A DNA stretch of 64,000 nt from CAVQBJ01 sp963819075 (GTDB taxonomy: Bacteria > Actinomycetota > Thermoleophilia > Solirubrobacterales > Solirubrobacteraceae), in assembly GCA_963819075.1 (NCBI GenBank), contig CAWFUP010000002.1, positions 1,302,001-1,366,000 of the forward strand, in the 5' to 3' direction. Positions within the stretch are counted from its first letter, which is position 1. Each line of letters starts with the position of its first letter. The position numbers and the translations under genes were made by a program. The notes under the pieces were generated by a model. It had not been told where the DNA came from. It saw only the letters and a program-made list of their open reading frames with translations, and did not search any database. Positions 44,864 to 53,369 of the stretch are shown here, piece after piece.

Positions 44864-45862
44864 TCATAGGCCCGGTGGATGCCGCGTGACGTAGTTGAGG
44901 CCATCGCCGAGATTGGCCAGCGGGGAAGCGCGCCAGCGGGGGCCGCTTCCTGGTGGGATCGGTGGGCCGCCGTAGTCGGCGGTATCTAGCGTGATCCCGG
45001 CGACCACGATCCAGGCGTGGGTGCTGTTGGCGTAGATCGTGATCCACTGGCCGGGTCCCGGGTCGCCGTAGCTCTCAAGCTCGGTGGAGTCCAGTGCGCT
45101 GGGTCCCAGCAGGCCGGCGGCGTAGAGCACGAAGGAGGTCGCGCCCGAACAGTCATACGCCGGCCACAACTGCGCGAGCGAGCCGTAGTGCACGTCGGGG
45201 TCGGGGTAGGGCAGCGTGTGGATCTCGTTGCCAGCTGCGATCGCCAGCTTGACCGGCTGGGGTGCGCTGGCCGGAGCGGTGGCGCTGCCGTCGCTTTGGA
45301 TCTGTGCGGTGTCGGCAGCAGTCAGCCCAAGCGTCCCGCTCGAGCAGCTCGCGGTGGTTGGCGATGCCGGATCTGGGTTGGGGATAGCGCCGAGTAGGTG
45401 CCCGGCGCCTGGGTCGGGCGCGGGGGTGACGCTGACGGTTCTGCTGCCCCAGGCGTCCTGGGCGGCGCGGCCCTGCCAGTCATAGATGTCGACGTGCTGG
45501 CCGATGATTGCGCCGCCGGTGTCGCCGGCGTAGAACGCGCTGTTGGTGTCAAATGGGTTGGGGTGCACGTAGACGTAGCTGCGCAGCGCGAGCACTGACG
45601 GGTCGACGGCGACCTCATAGGCCGGCGGTCCGGCGGTGAGGTTCAGGCCGGTGGCGGTGATCCCGCTGCCGTTCTCGGCGTTCCACGGCGGCCCGTACGC
45701 CGTGGCCTGCCACGAGCCGTCGCTCGGCGTGCTGGTCGCTGCGGCCGCGCTGGCGCATCCGCCCTGGCTGGCGCTCAGCGCGCTGACCAGCACGGCGAGA
45801 GCCAGCGGCGCAACGACGGACGCCCCGCCGGTCCCCAGGAGCCATGTACGACGGCCAAGCAC
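44864..45862 (-). CDS. Cell-wall hydrolase with 3D and NlpC/P60-like domains
   Basis: A 332-aa exported protein from GTG 45862. The N-terminus is hydrophobic (VVAPLALAVLVSALSA). The middle has a 3D-domain-like pattern: ATAYGPPWNAENGSGITATG, VAVDPSVLALRSYVYV, AFYAGDTGGAIIGQHVDIYD. The C-terminal domain resembles NlpC/P60: AYDCSGATSFVLYAAGLL with the candidate catalytic Cys, and STHAWIVVAGITLDT with the candidate His. Such enzymes open peptidoglycan for a conjugation channel. It is coupled by a 4-nt overlap to the lipoprotein gene and divergent from the VirB2-like gene across an AT-rich 100-bp spacer. Confidence 0.75.
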   Translation of the reverse strand: MLGRRTWLLGTGGASVVAPLALAVLVSALSASQGGCASAAAATSTPSDGSWQATAYGPPWNAENGSGITATGLNLTAGPPAYEVAVDPSVLALRSYVYVHPNPFDTNSAFYAGDTGGAIIGQHVDIYDWQGRAAQDAWGSRTVSVTPAPDPGAGHLLGAIPNPDPASPTTASCSSGTLGLTAADTAQIQSDGSATAPASAPQPVKLAIAAGNEIHTLPYPDPDVHYGSLAQLWPAYDCSGATSFVLYAAGLLGPSALDSTELESYGDPGPGQWITIYANSTHAWIVVAGITLDTADYGGPPIPPGSGPRWRASPLANLGDGLNYVTRHPPGL

Positions 45863-45968
45863 GTTGAGAGCTTATACATGGCAAACGGTTCTTGCTATAG
45901 CTTCTTTGGTTTATTAGGTGTAGCCTGGTCGCGTTCTCGTCACTTCTGTTGTGGAGGTCTTGATCGTC

Positions 45969-46271
45969 ATGAGCGCACTCATCGCCCCGTTGCTTGCCGC
46001 GGGCGGCTTCTCGTTTCAGGTCACGCCGGATCCCAGCCAGGCGCCGGGCGGAGCCGGGATCCAGAGCGGCATCGATGTCGTCGCGGCGTACGCCCTGTAC
46101 GCCTGCGCCGCGGGGTTTCTCCTCGGCGGGCTGATCTGGGCCATCGGGGGGCGGATCGGCAACGACTACACCGCCGTCGGCGGCAAGATCGGCATGTTCA
46201 CCTCGATCGGGGTGGCCTTCCTGATCGGCGCCGCACCCAAGATCCTGCAGTGGGCCTTCGGCCTGGGATAG
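45969..46271 (+). CDS. Small VirB2-like membrane protein
   Basis: A 100-aa protein with an N-terminal hydrophobic segment (LIAPLLAAGGF) and two clear transmembrane helices (AYALYACAAGFLLGGLIWAIGG; MFTSIGVAFLIGAAPKIL) with a short polar loop between. Size and topology fit the pilin-like or VirB2-like subunits of type IV secretion and actinobacterial conjugation clusters. GGAGG at 45953-45957 precedes the ATG at 45969 by 11 nt; an in-frame GTG at 45951 overlaps that site and is less likely. The next gene begins 7 nt after its stop. Confidence 0.65.
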   Translation: MSALIAPLLAAGGFSFQVTPDPSQAPGGAGIQSGIDVVAAYALYACAAGFLLGGLIWAIGGRIGNDYTAVGGKIGMFTSIGVAFLIGAAPKILQWAFGLG

Positions 46272-46278
46272 CGCAGCG

Positions 46279-46761
46279 ATGCTCTACGACCGCGCTCGCA
46301 TCGCCACAGCGGCCGCCGCCATCCTGCTGGTGCTCGGCGTCGGGGTGCTGCTGGGCCGGCTGAGCACGCCGTCGAGCTCTGCGGCGACGCCGGCGATCCG
46401 GATGCAGAGCGGCGTCCCCGTCGGTGTGCAGGACACCCCCGCGGGCGCCCTGGCGGCCGCGGACAACTACCTCGCCCTGTCCTCCCAGACGCTGGAGCAG
46501 GACCCATCGGCATTCGCCGCGCTCGTGGATACGGTCTACCTGCCGAGCGTGCGGGCCTCAACGCTGGCGCAGGCGGCCGCGCTGCGCAACGCCGACCCGG
46601 CGAACATGAACAACTACCGCGCCGGCGGCCACGCGATCGCCGTCGTGGGCGCACGACGCCTGGAGGACTACAGCGCCCGCACCGTGACGATCACGACCTG
46701 GCTTGAGGGCATCGAGTGGGGGCCGACATTGGCCCCGCGCCAGAGCTGCCCTCTCTGCCAA
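46279..46761 (+). pseudogene. Conjugation-associated membrane-anchored protein, 3' end lost to IS3 insertion
   Basis: Starts at ATG 46279 with one N-terminal transmembrane helix (ATAAAAILLVLGVGVLLG). An extracytoplasmic domain follows (DTPAGALAAADNYLALSSQTLEQD ... RTVTITTWLEGIEWGP). The pattern resembles accessory proteins of actinobacterial conjugation clusters. The C-terminal part is missing: the IS3-family element starts at about 46762. I could not find the lost part beyond 53369, so a deletion probably accompanied or followed the insertion. Confidence 0.65.
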
Positions 46762-46827
46762 TGTCGTGTGAGACGTTTATGACCCGGGGATTACTGAGCC
46801 TTGAGGGCGAGAACGGAGCACGACAGG

Positions 46828-47316
46828 ATGTTGGACGTGGAGCGCGATGGTGTCGCCGGCAGCGAAGTGGAGCGAGCCGTTGGCGAGCGGAATGGAGTTG
46901 CCGGCGGGCGCGCCGGGTCGGCGGGGGTCCCTGACCCTGAGCTGGTCGTGGGCGCGAAGCGGCGGCGGTTTAGCGCGGAGTACAAGCTGCGGATCGTCAA
47001 GGAGGCCGAGGCGTGCACGCGTCCGGGGCAGATCGGTGAGCTGCTGCGTCGCGAGGGGCTGTACTCGTCGTTGTTGACGGAGTGGCGCCGCGCGCGGGAC
47101 GCTGGTTCGCTGGGGGCGCTTGAGCGTCCGCGGGGACCCAAGCCGGCGAATCCGATGGAGGGCGAGATCGCTCGGTTGCGTCGACGCGCCGAGCGTGCCG
47201 AGGCCGAGTTGGCCAAGGCGCGGCGGGTGATCGAGGTCCAGGGAAACGTCTCTGCGCTCTTGGAGCAACTGCTCGGGACCGAGGGCGCGACGGAGCCCGG
47301 GAGCACCGAACGATGA
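46828..47316 (+). CDS. IS3-family transposase OrfA
   Basis: About 162 aa. A helix-turn-helix region (KRRRFSAEYKLRIVKEAEACTRPGQIGELLRREGLYSSLLTEW is the segment at about residues 44-86) matches IS3 OrfA proteins, followed by a leucine-zipper-like coiled coil (EIARLRRRAERAEAELAKAR). It overlaps OrfB by 4 nt (ATGA). An alternative start lies at 46801. Confidence 0.85.
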   Translation: MLDVERDGVAGSEVERAVGERNGVAGGRAGSAGVPDPELVVGAKRRRFSAEYKLRIVKEAEACTRPGQIGELLRREGLYSSLLTEWRRARDAGSLGALERPRGPKPANPMEGEIARLRRRAERAEAELAKARRVIEVQGNVSALLEQLLGTEGATEPGSTER

Positions 47317-48108
47317 TCGAGCAGACCGTGGAAGAACTGGCGCCGCTGGTCGGGACCCGCCCGGCGTGCCGGGCGCTGGGCGTCTCGCCGGCCACGATCT
47401 ACCGCCGGCGCCGTCCACCGGCCCGGCGGCCGCGCGAGGCGCGGGCGCTGTCCTCCAGGGCGCTGTCGGGGCCCGAGCGTGCCGCCGTGCTCGAGCTGTT
47501 GCACTCGGAGCGTTTCGTGGATTGCTCGCCGGCGCAGATCTGGGCCACGCTGCTGGACGAGGGCCGCTATCTGGCGTCGCAGCGCACGATGTACCGGCTC
47601 TTGGCCGCCCACCACGGCTCGGTGCGTGAGCGGCGCGATCAGCTCACTCACCCGCCGTACGCCGCGCCGGAGCTGCTCGCCGAGCGACCCAACGAAGTTT
47701 GGTCGTGGGACATCTCAAAGCTCAAGGGCCCGGCGAAGTGGACGTGCTTCTACCTCTACGTGATCCTGGACGTCTTCAGTCGCTACGCCGTGGGATGGAC
47801 CGTTGCGCACCGCGAGTCGGCGGAGCTCGCCAAAGCGCTGATCGGTCAAGCCGTCGAGCAGCAGCACATCACCCGCGGGCGGCTGACCGTGCACGCCGAC
47901 CGCGGGACCGCGATGCGCTCCAAGCCCGTCGCGTTCCTGCTGGCCGATCTAGGTGTACTTAAGAGCCATAGTCGGCCGTACACCTCGACCGACAACCCCT
48001 ACAGCGAGGCGCAGTTCAAGACGCTGAAGTACCGCCCCGAGTTCCCCGCCCGCTTCCAGAACATCGAGCAGGCCCGCGCTTTCTGCCGCACGTTCTTTGA
48101 CTGGTACA

Positions 48109-48138
48109 ACACGTTATGCCGACGTCGGCATAACGTGT
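48109..48138. repeat. RIT2 terminal palindrome (recombination site candidate)
   Basis: A perfect 30-bp palindrome containing abutting arms TTATGCCGAC/GTCGGCATAA (48114-48133). The second arm and the outer half-site CTATGCCGAC (48140) form an inverted pair around the 6-bp spacer CGTGTT. Confidence 0.82.
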
Positions 48139-48223
48139 TCTATGCCGACGTTCGGGTTATGCCGATGTGGGGTTGGGATCGCGGTGCGGGCGCGGGGATC
48201 GGCCGGTTGAGGTCGGCATAATC
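48138..48223 (+). repeat. RIT2 left inverted repeat
   Basis: 86 bp, the exact reverse complement of 51401-51486. Half-sites at 48140 (CTATG), 48157 (TTATG) and 48212-48221 (inverted, CATAA). It overlaps the stop codon of recombinase C by 2 nt. Confidence 0.92.
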
Positions 48224-49211
48224 ACAGTGCTTCGAGAAACGCGAGGAGCGTGTCGGGCGGGCGGTAGCGGCCGGGGGTGACATCGAGGGGTTGGGTTCTG
48301 GCGATGGCCTGCTCTTTGAGGGCGAGGTCGGCGTGGAGGTAGATCTGTGTCGTTTCGGCTTGCTCGTGGCCGAGCCAGAGCGCGATCACCGATGTATCGA
48401 CTCCGGCTTGCAGGAGCCGCATCGCGGCGGTGTGACGCAGCACGTGCGCGGTGATCCGCTTGGCGTGAAGCTGCGGGCACTGCTGGGTGGCGGTGGTGGC
48501 GTGTTTGGCGAGGCGGTGTTCGAGGGCGTCTCGGCTGAGGGTGGTCCCGGCGCGGGTGGGGAACAGCGGGTCGCTGGGCTCGCCTTGGCGCTCGTGCAGC
48601 CATTCGCGCAGGGTGGTCACGGTGCTGGCGGTTAGCGGTGTGATTCGTTGCTTTCGTCCTTTTCCGAGGCAGTTGACGTGGGCGCCGTGTCCGAGGTGCA
48701 GGTCGGAGCGTGAGAGTCCAATCAGCTCGGACGCGCGGAGCCCGGTTTGGGCGGCGAGGAGGATCAGGGCATGGTCGCGCCGACCGGTCCAAGTCGCGCG
48801 GTCGGGAGCGTCCAGCAGCGCGTCGAGTTCGGGCTCGGTGAGGAAGCTGACCAGTGCCCGCTCGAACCGTTTGGGGGGAATCGAGAGGACCCGTTGGATC
48901 GTGGCGGCGTGCTCGGGATGCTTGAGCGCCGCGTAACGGAACAGCGAGCGGATCGCCGCGAGTCTGGCGTTGCGGGTGCGGGCGCTGTTGCCACGCTCGT
49001 GCTCGAGGTGATCGAGGAACGCGCCGATCAGCGGCGCGTCGAGATCGCTGATGTCCAGGTCGCTGGGCGGCGTGCCGGCATGTTCGGCGGCGAAGCGCAA
49101 CAGCAGACGGATCGTGTCGCGGTAGGCGGCGATCGTGTGCTGGCTGGCGTGGCGTTGATCAATCAAACGGTCGGTGAAGAACGCTTGGAGGGTCGGGGCC
49201 AGGGCGCTCAC
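48222..49211 (-). CDS. RIT2 tyrosine recombinase C
   Basis: A 329-aa tyrosine recombinase. The N-terminal SAM-like domain contains QRHASQHTIAAYRDTIRLL, box I is AQTGLRASELIGLS, box II HVLRHTAAMRLLQAG, and the nucleophile is in TTQIYLHAD. The GTG start at 49211 overlaps gene B's stop by 4 nt; the frame is open upstream but the overlap start is preferred, as in RIT1. Confidence 0.92.
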   Translation of the reverse strand: MSALAPTLQAFFTDRLIDQRHASQHTIAAYRDTIRLLLRFAAEHAGTPPSDLDISDLDAPLIGAFLDHLEHERGNSARTRNARLAAIRSLFRYAALKHPEHAATIQRVLSIPPKRFERALVSFLTEPELDALLDAPDRATWTGRRDHALILLAAQTGLRASELIGLSRSDLHLGHGAHVNCLGKGRKQRITPLTASTVTTLREWLHERQGEPSDPLFPTRAGTTLSRDALEHRLAKHATTATQQCPQLHAKRITAHVLRHTAAMRLLQAGVDTSVIALWLGHEQAETTQIYLHADLALKEQAIARTQPLDVTPGRYRPPDTLLAFLEAL

Positions 49212-50131
49212 GATTGATCCCCCGGGTGGCGTGCCAACCGCTCGGCGGCGTGTTGCATGAGCTCCGGGGCGGCCGACAGATACCAATAGGTCGAGGCCGG
49301 GTTGACGTGGCCGAGATAGGTCGCCAGCAGCGCCAGCCGGCGACCAGCATCGTCATCTGTTCGGTAGGCGTCGAGGACGGTCGCGACCGCGAAGCTGTGG
49401 CGGATGTCGTGAAGCCTGGGCTGGCGGGATGGTGATCGAGCCCCGATTCCGGCACGGTGTCTGAGCGTTGCGAAGGTGCGCTGGACATCCTTGGTGCTCA
49501 GCCGGGTGCCGACGATCGTGATCAGTAGCGCGGTCGTGCGATCTGCAGGCGGCGGCCGGTCTGCTCGTCGCAGGTAGCGCTGCACCGCTGCCACGGTGCT
49601 GGGGTGCAGCGCCAGCTCGCGTGACTTGCCGAACTTCGCGCCGCGAACCAGCAGGAACCCGTTGCGGGCATCGAAGTCGTCGCGGTCAAGTCCAACCACC
49701 TCGCCGAGCCGCATCCCCGTGACCGCGAGCAATCCGAGCAGCGTCTGCATCGTCGCGACGCGAAGCGGTGTGCGCAGCGTCCCGGCAGCGGCGATCAGGG
49801 CGTCGATCTGTTCCGGGCTGTAGAGATATGGCGTCGCGCGATGCGACGCCCGTGGCAGCAGATCGATGGCGGGGATCTCGTTGACGGGATCGATCGAATG
49901 CATGTAGGAAGCGAACCCTCGGACGATCTGAAGCCGGCTCGCCCACCACGCTGCGCTTCCCGTCGGCAGCGTTGCCCAGGCCACAGCGGCATCGGTGCTC
50001 ACGTGCCGCTCGCCGCGGTCATGGACGAAGTCCGCGAACCGCGGCAGCAGCGTCGCCTCGCGGTCGAGCTTGAAGCCCAGCGCGCGGCGCATCGCCAGGT
50101 AGTCGTCGACGGCTAGGTGCAGCGAGCTCAT
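49208..50131 (-). CDS. RIT2 tyrosine recombinase B
   Basis: A 307-aa tyrosine recombinase starting at ATG 50131, which overlaps gene A's stop by 4 nt (ATGA). Box I VTGMRLGEVVGLD, box II HDIRHSFAVATVL, then YLGHVNPASTYWYLS with the nucleophile. Confidence 0.92.
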   Translation of the reverse strand: MSSLHLAVDDYLAMRRALGFKLDREATLLPRFADFVHDRGERHVSTDAAVAWATLPTGSAAWWASRLQIVRGFASYMHSIDPVNEIPAIDLLPRASHRATPYLYSPEQIDALIAAAGTLRTPLRVATMQTLLGLLAVTGMRLGEVVGLDRDDFDARNGFLLVRGAKFGKSRELALHPSTVAAVQRYLRRADRPPPADRTTALLITIVGTRLSTKDVQRTFATLRHRAGIGARSPSRQPRLHDIRHSFAVATVLDAYRTDDDAGRRLALLATYLGHVNPASTYWYLSAAPELMQHAAERLARHPGDQS

Positions 50132-51342
50132 GCTCGTGCTCCTGGCCACGGCCTGGCGATTTCTCGCAGCGCTTCGCGGTCGATCTTGGCGTAGATCGCT
50201 GTCGTGGACATGTGCTGATGGCGGAGCACCTGGCCGATCTCCGGCAACGAAGCGCCAGCGCGCAGCATCTGCGCCGCGACGGTATGGCGCAGGCGATGCG
50301 CGCCGACGGTCCCGAGGCCAGCCCTGCGGGCACCGGCGGCCACGACGCTGCTCACCGCGGTGCTCGTCAACGCGCCCTGAGGAGCTTTGACACGAACGAA
50401 CAGCGCACGCTCCGCACGCTGCGTCCGTCGATCGTGCAGGTAGTCAGCGATCGCCTGGCCGACATCCGCAGGCAACGGAAGCCGCTCACGCCGGTCGCCC
50501 TTGCCGCGGACAACGATCTCGCCCGCACGCCAGTTCACATCGTCCAGCGAGAGCGCGGCGACCTCGCCGGCTCGCACGCCGAGCCGCAGCAGCGTCGTCA
50601 GGATCGCGAAGTCGCGGCGACCGGTCACCGTGCCCCGGTCACACGAGGCCAACAACGCCTGAACCTGGTCTGGCTCGAGCCCCTTCGGTAACCCGGCCAG
50701 CCGCCATCCCGCCACGGACGGCACTGCACCGGCCAACGGCCGTCCGATCACACCGGTGACATGCAGATAGACCAGCAGCGAGCGCAACGCCGTCGTCGTC
50801 TGCTTGGCGGCACCACGCGACTGCGTCGGGCAAAGCCCAACGACGAACGCCATCACATCCGCCGCACGAAGACCCTCCAGATCAACACGCCGCCCATCGA
50901 GCGATACCCGCCCCGCGAGGAACGGTCGGACCGCGTCGACATACACGCGCGAGGTGACGACACTCAGACCCCGCTCGACCAACAGATACCGTCGGAAGTC
51001 CCCAAGCGCGACCTCGACCGGCCCGACGGGCACGAGCACCTCCCTCTCGGCGACGACGCCGAGACCCCGCAGATATCCCAACAACGGCCGCAACGCGTCG
51101 CTGGTCAAGTGATTCGAGTAGCCAGCCGCGCGGCGCGAGCCGACGAATGCCTCGACCGTGACCGCGTTCAGCGCCGCCGCCTGCCTGCCCTCAGCCGCCA
51201 ACCAACGACTCACATGGGCCATCAACCGCAGCTGCTGCGCAGCCGGCTGCGACGCGTACCCCTTCGCGACCAACTCTGTGGCAAACCCAGCGGCGAACGA
51301 TTCAAGCGGACCGACAACCCTCACCCGCGACACATCGCTCAT
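50128..51342 (-). CDS. RIT2 tyrosine recombinase A
   Basis: A 404-aa tyrosine recombinase and the first gene of the trio. GAGAGGAGT lies upstream of ATG 51342. Box I is LLRLGVRAGEVAALSL, box II HRLRHTVAAQMLRAG, and the terminal motif LRHQHMSTTAIYAKI has Arg in place of the usual Gly of LGH. The protein is of about the same length as RIT1 recombinase A but clearly different in sequence. Confidence 0.92.
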   Translation of the reverse strand: MSDVSRVRVVGPLESFAAGFATELVAKGYASQPAAQQLRLMAHVSRWLAAEGRQAAALNAVTVEAFVGSRRAAGYSNHLTSDALRPLLGYLRGLGVVAEREVLVPVGPVEVALGDFRRYLLVERGLSVVTSRVYVDAVRPFLAGRVSLDGRRVDLEGLRAADVMAFVVGLCPTQSRGAAKQTTTALRSLLVYLHVTGVIGRPLAGAVPSVAGWRLAGLPKGLEPDQVQALLASCDRGTVTGRRDFAILTTLLRLGVRAGEVAALSLDDVNWRAGEIVVRGKGDRRERLPLPADVGQAIADYLHDRRTQRAERALFVRVKAPQGALTSTAVSSVVAAGARRAGLGTVGAHRLRHTVAAQMLRAGASLPEIGQVLRHQHMSTTAIYAKIDREALREIARPWPGARA

Positions 51343-51400
51343 CAGCGACTCCTCTCTCGATTACGCGAGAGACGAGCGTGCACCACGGTCAGCAGCGCCG

Positions 51401-51486
51401 GATTATGCCGACCTCAACCGGCCGATCCCCGCGCCCGCACCGCGATCCCAACCCCACATCGGCATAACCCGAACGTCGGCATAGAA
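51401..51486 (-). repeat. RIT2 right inverted repeat
   Basis: Exact 86-bp inverted copy of 48138-48223, ending in GGCATAGAA next to the interrupted transposase frame. Confidence 0.92.
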
Positions 51487-51700
51487 CCACCAGCACCGCC
51501 ACTCCGGGATCGCCCTGATGACCCCCGCCGCGATGCACCACGGCCGGGCGCCGGCGCTGCACGCCGAACGTCAGCGGGTCCTCGACGCCGCCTACGCCGC
51601 CACGCCCGAACGCTTCGTGCGCCGGCCGCCCACGCCACCCGACCTACCGACCGCCGCCTGGATCAACAAGCCCACCACCAAGGAGACCGCTACTCACTAA

Positions 51701-53332
51701 ACCCGGATCCACCGATTCGCTGGGTGGGAGGGCGTGGAATCGGCCGTTGGGAGGGTGATGGCCTGGTTGGGCCGGTGGTGAGGGCCGATGGGCGATCGAT
51801 GTGGTCGCTTGGGCCGGTTGCGTGGGCCGGTTGCGGTGTTCTCGCGCAGCGCTGGTCGCGCCTTGCGGGCGGGGAATGGCTGTTGGGTGGTGAGGTTGCC
51901 GGTGTCGGTGGTCAGGCGGCGGGGAGCGCGCGGATTCTCGCGAGCGCGGTGATGTAGTCGCCGTGCCAGGGCCACCGTGCGGGAAGGTGCAGCGTCCAGG
52001 AGCGGCCGTGGCGGGTGAGGCGCCCGGCGATCGTGATCAGTCGCCGGCGCAGGGTGCGGGCGGCGCGGATGGTGGTGTCGGGCAGCCCGATCAGTTGTGT
52101 CCATCTGAGCAGGTTGTGCGCGAGCGCGCCGAGCACGGTCCAGGCGCCGTTGGCGTTGAACTCGCCGGAGGGGAAGTGCGCCAGCGCCTGGTCCTTCAGA
52201 TCGGCGATTACCTGTTCAACGACGGCGTGGTCGCGATGCTCGGCCTCGACGATGGTGATGTCCTGGGTGCGGTTGGTGATGAAGCAGAAGTGACGCCAGT
52301 CGGGCCACAGCTGCGCCTGCGCTCCGAGCAGTCGGGTGCGCCGGACGATCAGCCGCCGGTCGCCGTAGGTGGTCTCGGCGATCTGCGCCTCGCCCTCATC
52401 GGGGTATGCGATCGTCTGCCAGGCGTCCTCGTCGACTTGCTCGACCGCCTCGCGGATCCCTTTCTGCATGCGCACGCCGATCGAGTACTGCCAGCCGGCC
52501 TGCTCCAGGCGCTTGAACACCTTGGTGTTCCAGAACCCCGAATCGGCCCGCAGCAACTTCACACCGTTGGCGCCGGCGCGAGCGACGCGTGCGATGAGCT
52601 CGTCGGTGAAACGCAGCATTCCCTTCTGGGTGTTGGCGGATCCCTTGCGCAGGCGGATGTGCAGCACCTCTCTGGTGTCGGCGCGGGTCGCGAGGATCGG
52701 GTGGTAACCGAGTAGCTTGGTGTACCCGTAGGCGGCGCCCTGCTTCAAGCGGCCGCACACCTCGCCGACGAAGCTGTCCACATCGATTACCAGCCGCTCC
52801 TCGCCAGGACCGGCGCCGGCCCGCCACGCGCGCACCAGCGCCTCCCCGAGCAGCGCATCGAGCTGGCGCACGTGTCCGAAGGTGAACGCGCGCAAAAACG
52901 TTCCCAGCGTCGATGGCGCCGGGACCCAGCCACCCAGCAGCCGCCGCGTGCGGCCCGCCCGCAGCACCTCGCAGTCATCGATGCTGTCCGCGCCGAGCAC
53001 CATCGCGAACAGCAGCGCCATCACCTTGCGCCCGGCGTTCGCAGCGCCCGGCCGGTCGCGACGCAGCCGCACCAGCCGCCCTGCCAGCGCCTCGACCCCA
53101 AGCCGCTTGGCGAGCGTCGCGACCAGCATCACTCCCGCGTCCGAGACGGCCCGCTCGTCGTCGAATTTGACCCGCAGACCGTCCAGTCCGACCGGCTCGT
53201 CATCATGCACCACGAAGGTGACCTCCTGTCTGCAGGCCCCGGCTGCCCCAATCAGCCGTTAAAGCCCTGCACAGGAGGTCATTCTTCTTTCAGCCCCGGA
53301 CAGAACCAACCCACCCAATCGGTGGTTCCAGG
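51701..53332 (-). mobile_element. IS1380-family insertion sequence, copy B
   Basis: 1632 bp with terminal repeats sharing CCACCGATT (left ACCCGGATCCACCGATT, right end reading inward CCTGGAACCACCGATT). The 4-bp target duplication CTAA lies at 51697-51700 and 53333-53336. It landed exactly on the stop codon of the IS3 OrfB (CAC TAA), leaving that frame's end intact. The duplication is the reverse complement of the TTAG duplicated by copy A. Confidence 0.88.
51912..53213 (-). CDS. IS1380-family transposase (copy B)
   Basis: 433 aa from GTG 53213, just after AGGAGGT. DDE motifs: LVIDVDSFVGEV, LLRADSGFWNTK, and VVEQVIADLKDQALAHFPSG with the family's terminal Glu and Lys, then NANGAWTVLGALAHNLLRW. 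Appears intact. The family assignment is firm; it is not a copy of the transposase at 42873. Confidence 0.9.
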   Translation of the reverse strand: MVHDDEPVGLDGLRVKFDDERAVSDAGVMLVATLAKRLGVEALAGRLVRLRRDRPGAANAGRKVMALLFAMVLGADSIDDCEVLRAGRTRRLLGGWVPAPSTLGTFLRAFTFGHVRQLDALLGEALVRAWRAGAGPGEERLVIDVDSFVGEVCGRLKQGAAYGYTKLLGYHPILATRADTREVLHIRLRKGSANTQKGMLRFTDELIARVARAGANGVKLLRADSGFWNTKVFKRLEQAGWQYSIGVRMQKGIREAVEQVDEDAWQTIAYPDEGEAQIAETTYGDRRLIVRRTRLLGAQAQLWPDWRHFCFITNRTQDITIVEAEHRDHAVVEQVIADLKDQALAHFPSGEFNANGAWTVLGALAHNLLRWTQLIGLPDTTIRAARTLRRRLITIAGRLTRHGRSWTLHLPARWPWHGDYITALARIRALPAA

Positions 53333-53369
53333 CTAAATTCGACGACCAAGTGTCTCATTCGACTTGACA

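Larger units (their letters stand above)
42565..44867 (-). pseudogene. Conjugation-associated lipoprotein gene split by an IS1380-family IS
   Basis: The 5' part (44867 down to 44440) encodes a lipoprotein: MTVTRARRPWPLLVAAALLLDGCGSG with lipobox LDGC, then RYALAYANWTARELRAREYELAELAIGQA. At EDDVAN it is interrupted by the IS at 42759-44439. The 3' part resumes at 42758 as AGGVIAVARGEGPDRGEWVVV ... HGWVVSAWNPTS and ends at 42565. Removing the IS and one copy of the 4-bp duplication restores one continuous frame. The ATG overlaps the stop of the upstream cell-wall hydrolase gene by 4 nt, so both belonged to one operon. Such lipoproteins accompany actinobacterial conjugation genes, but function is not known. 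Confidence 0.85.
48109..51486 (-). mobile_element. RIT element 2, inserted in IS3 OrfB
   Basis: Three overlapping tyrosine recombinase genes (all minus strand) between 86-bp perfect inverted repeats (48138-48223 and 51401-51486), with a 30-bp perfect palindrome (48109-48138) at the end downstream of the third gene. The layout is that of RIT1, although the sequences differ. Six-base spacers flank the outer half-sites: AACACG/CGTGTT on the palindrome side and AACCAC (51485-51490) on the other. AAC is shared by both junctions, and the host frame TGG TAC AAC CAC CAG is rebuilt on excision. Confidence 0.9.
47313..51700 (+). pseudogene. IS3-family transposase OrfB split by RIT2
   Basis: Part 1 (47313-48110) has an HTH_21-like segment and the DDE integrase core: NEVWSWDISKL, HADRGTAMRSK and NPYSEAQFKTLKY, ending at FFDWYN. 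Part 2 (51485 or 51488 to 51700) resumes as HQHRHSGIALMTPAAMHHGRA ... LPTAAWINKPTTKETATH. The two parts join in frame when RIT2 is removed. Transposase activity is lost in the present state. Confidence 0.88.
46762..53369 (+). mobile_element. IS3-family element carrying RIT2 and a second IS1380-family IS
   Basis: The ends are related inverted repeats: left TGTCGTGTGAGACGTTT (from 46762), right end reading inward TGTCAAGTCGAATGAGAC (from 53369). It encodes OrfA and OrfB of an IS3-family transposase. OrfB is split by RIT2 (48109-51486), and an IS1380-family IS (51701-53332) sits exactly at its stop codon. Without the insertions the IS would be about 1.6 kb. No clear target duplication is visible, so the outermost bases are uncertain. 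Confidence 0.7.
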
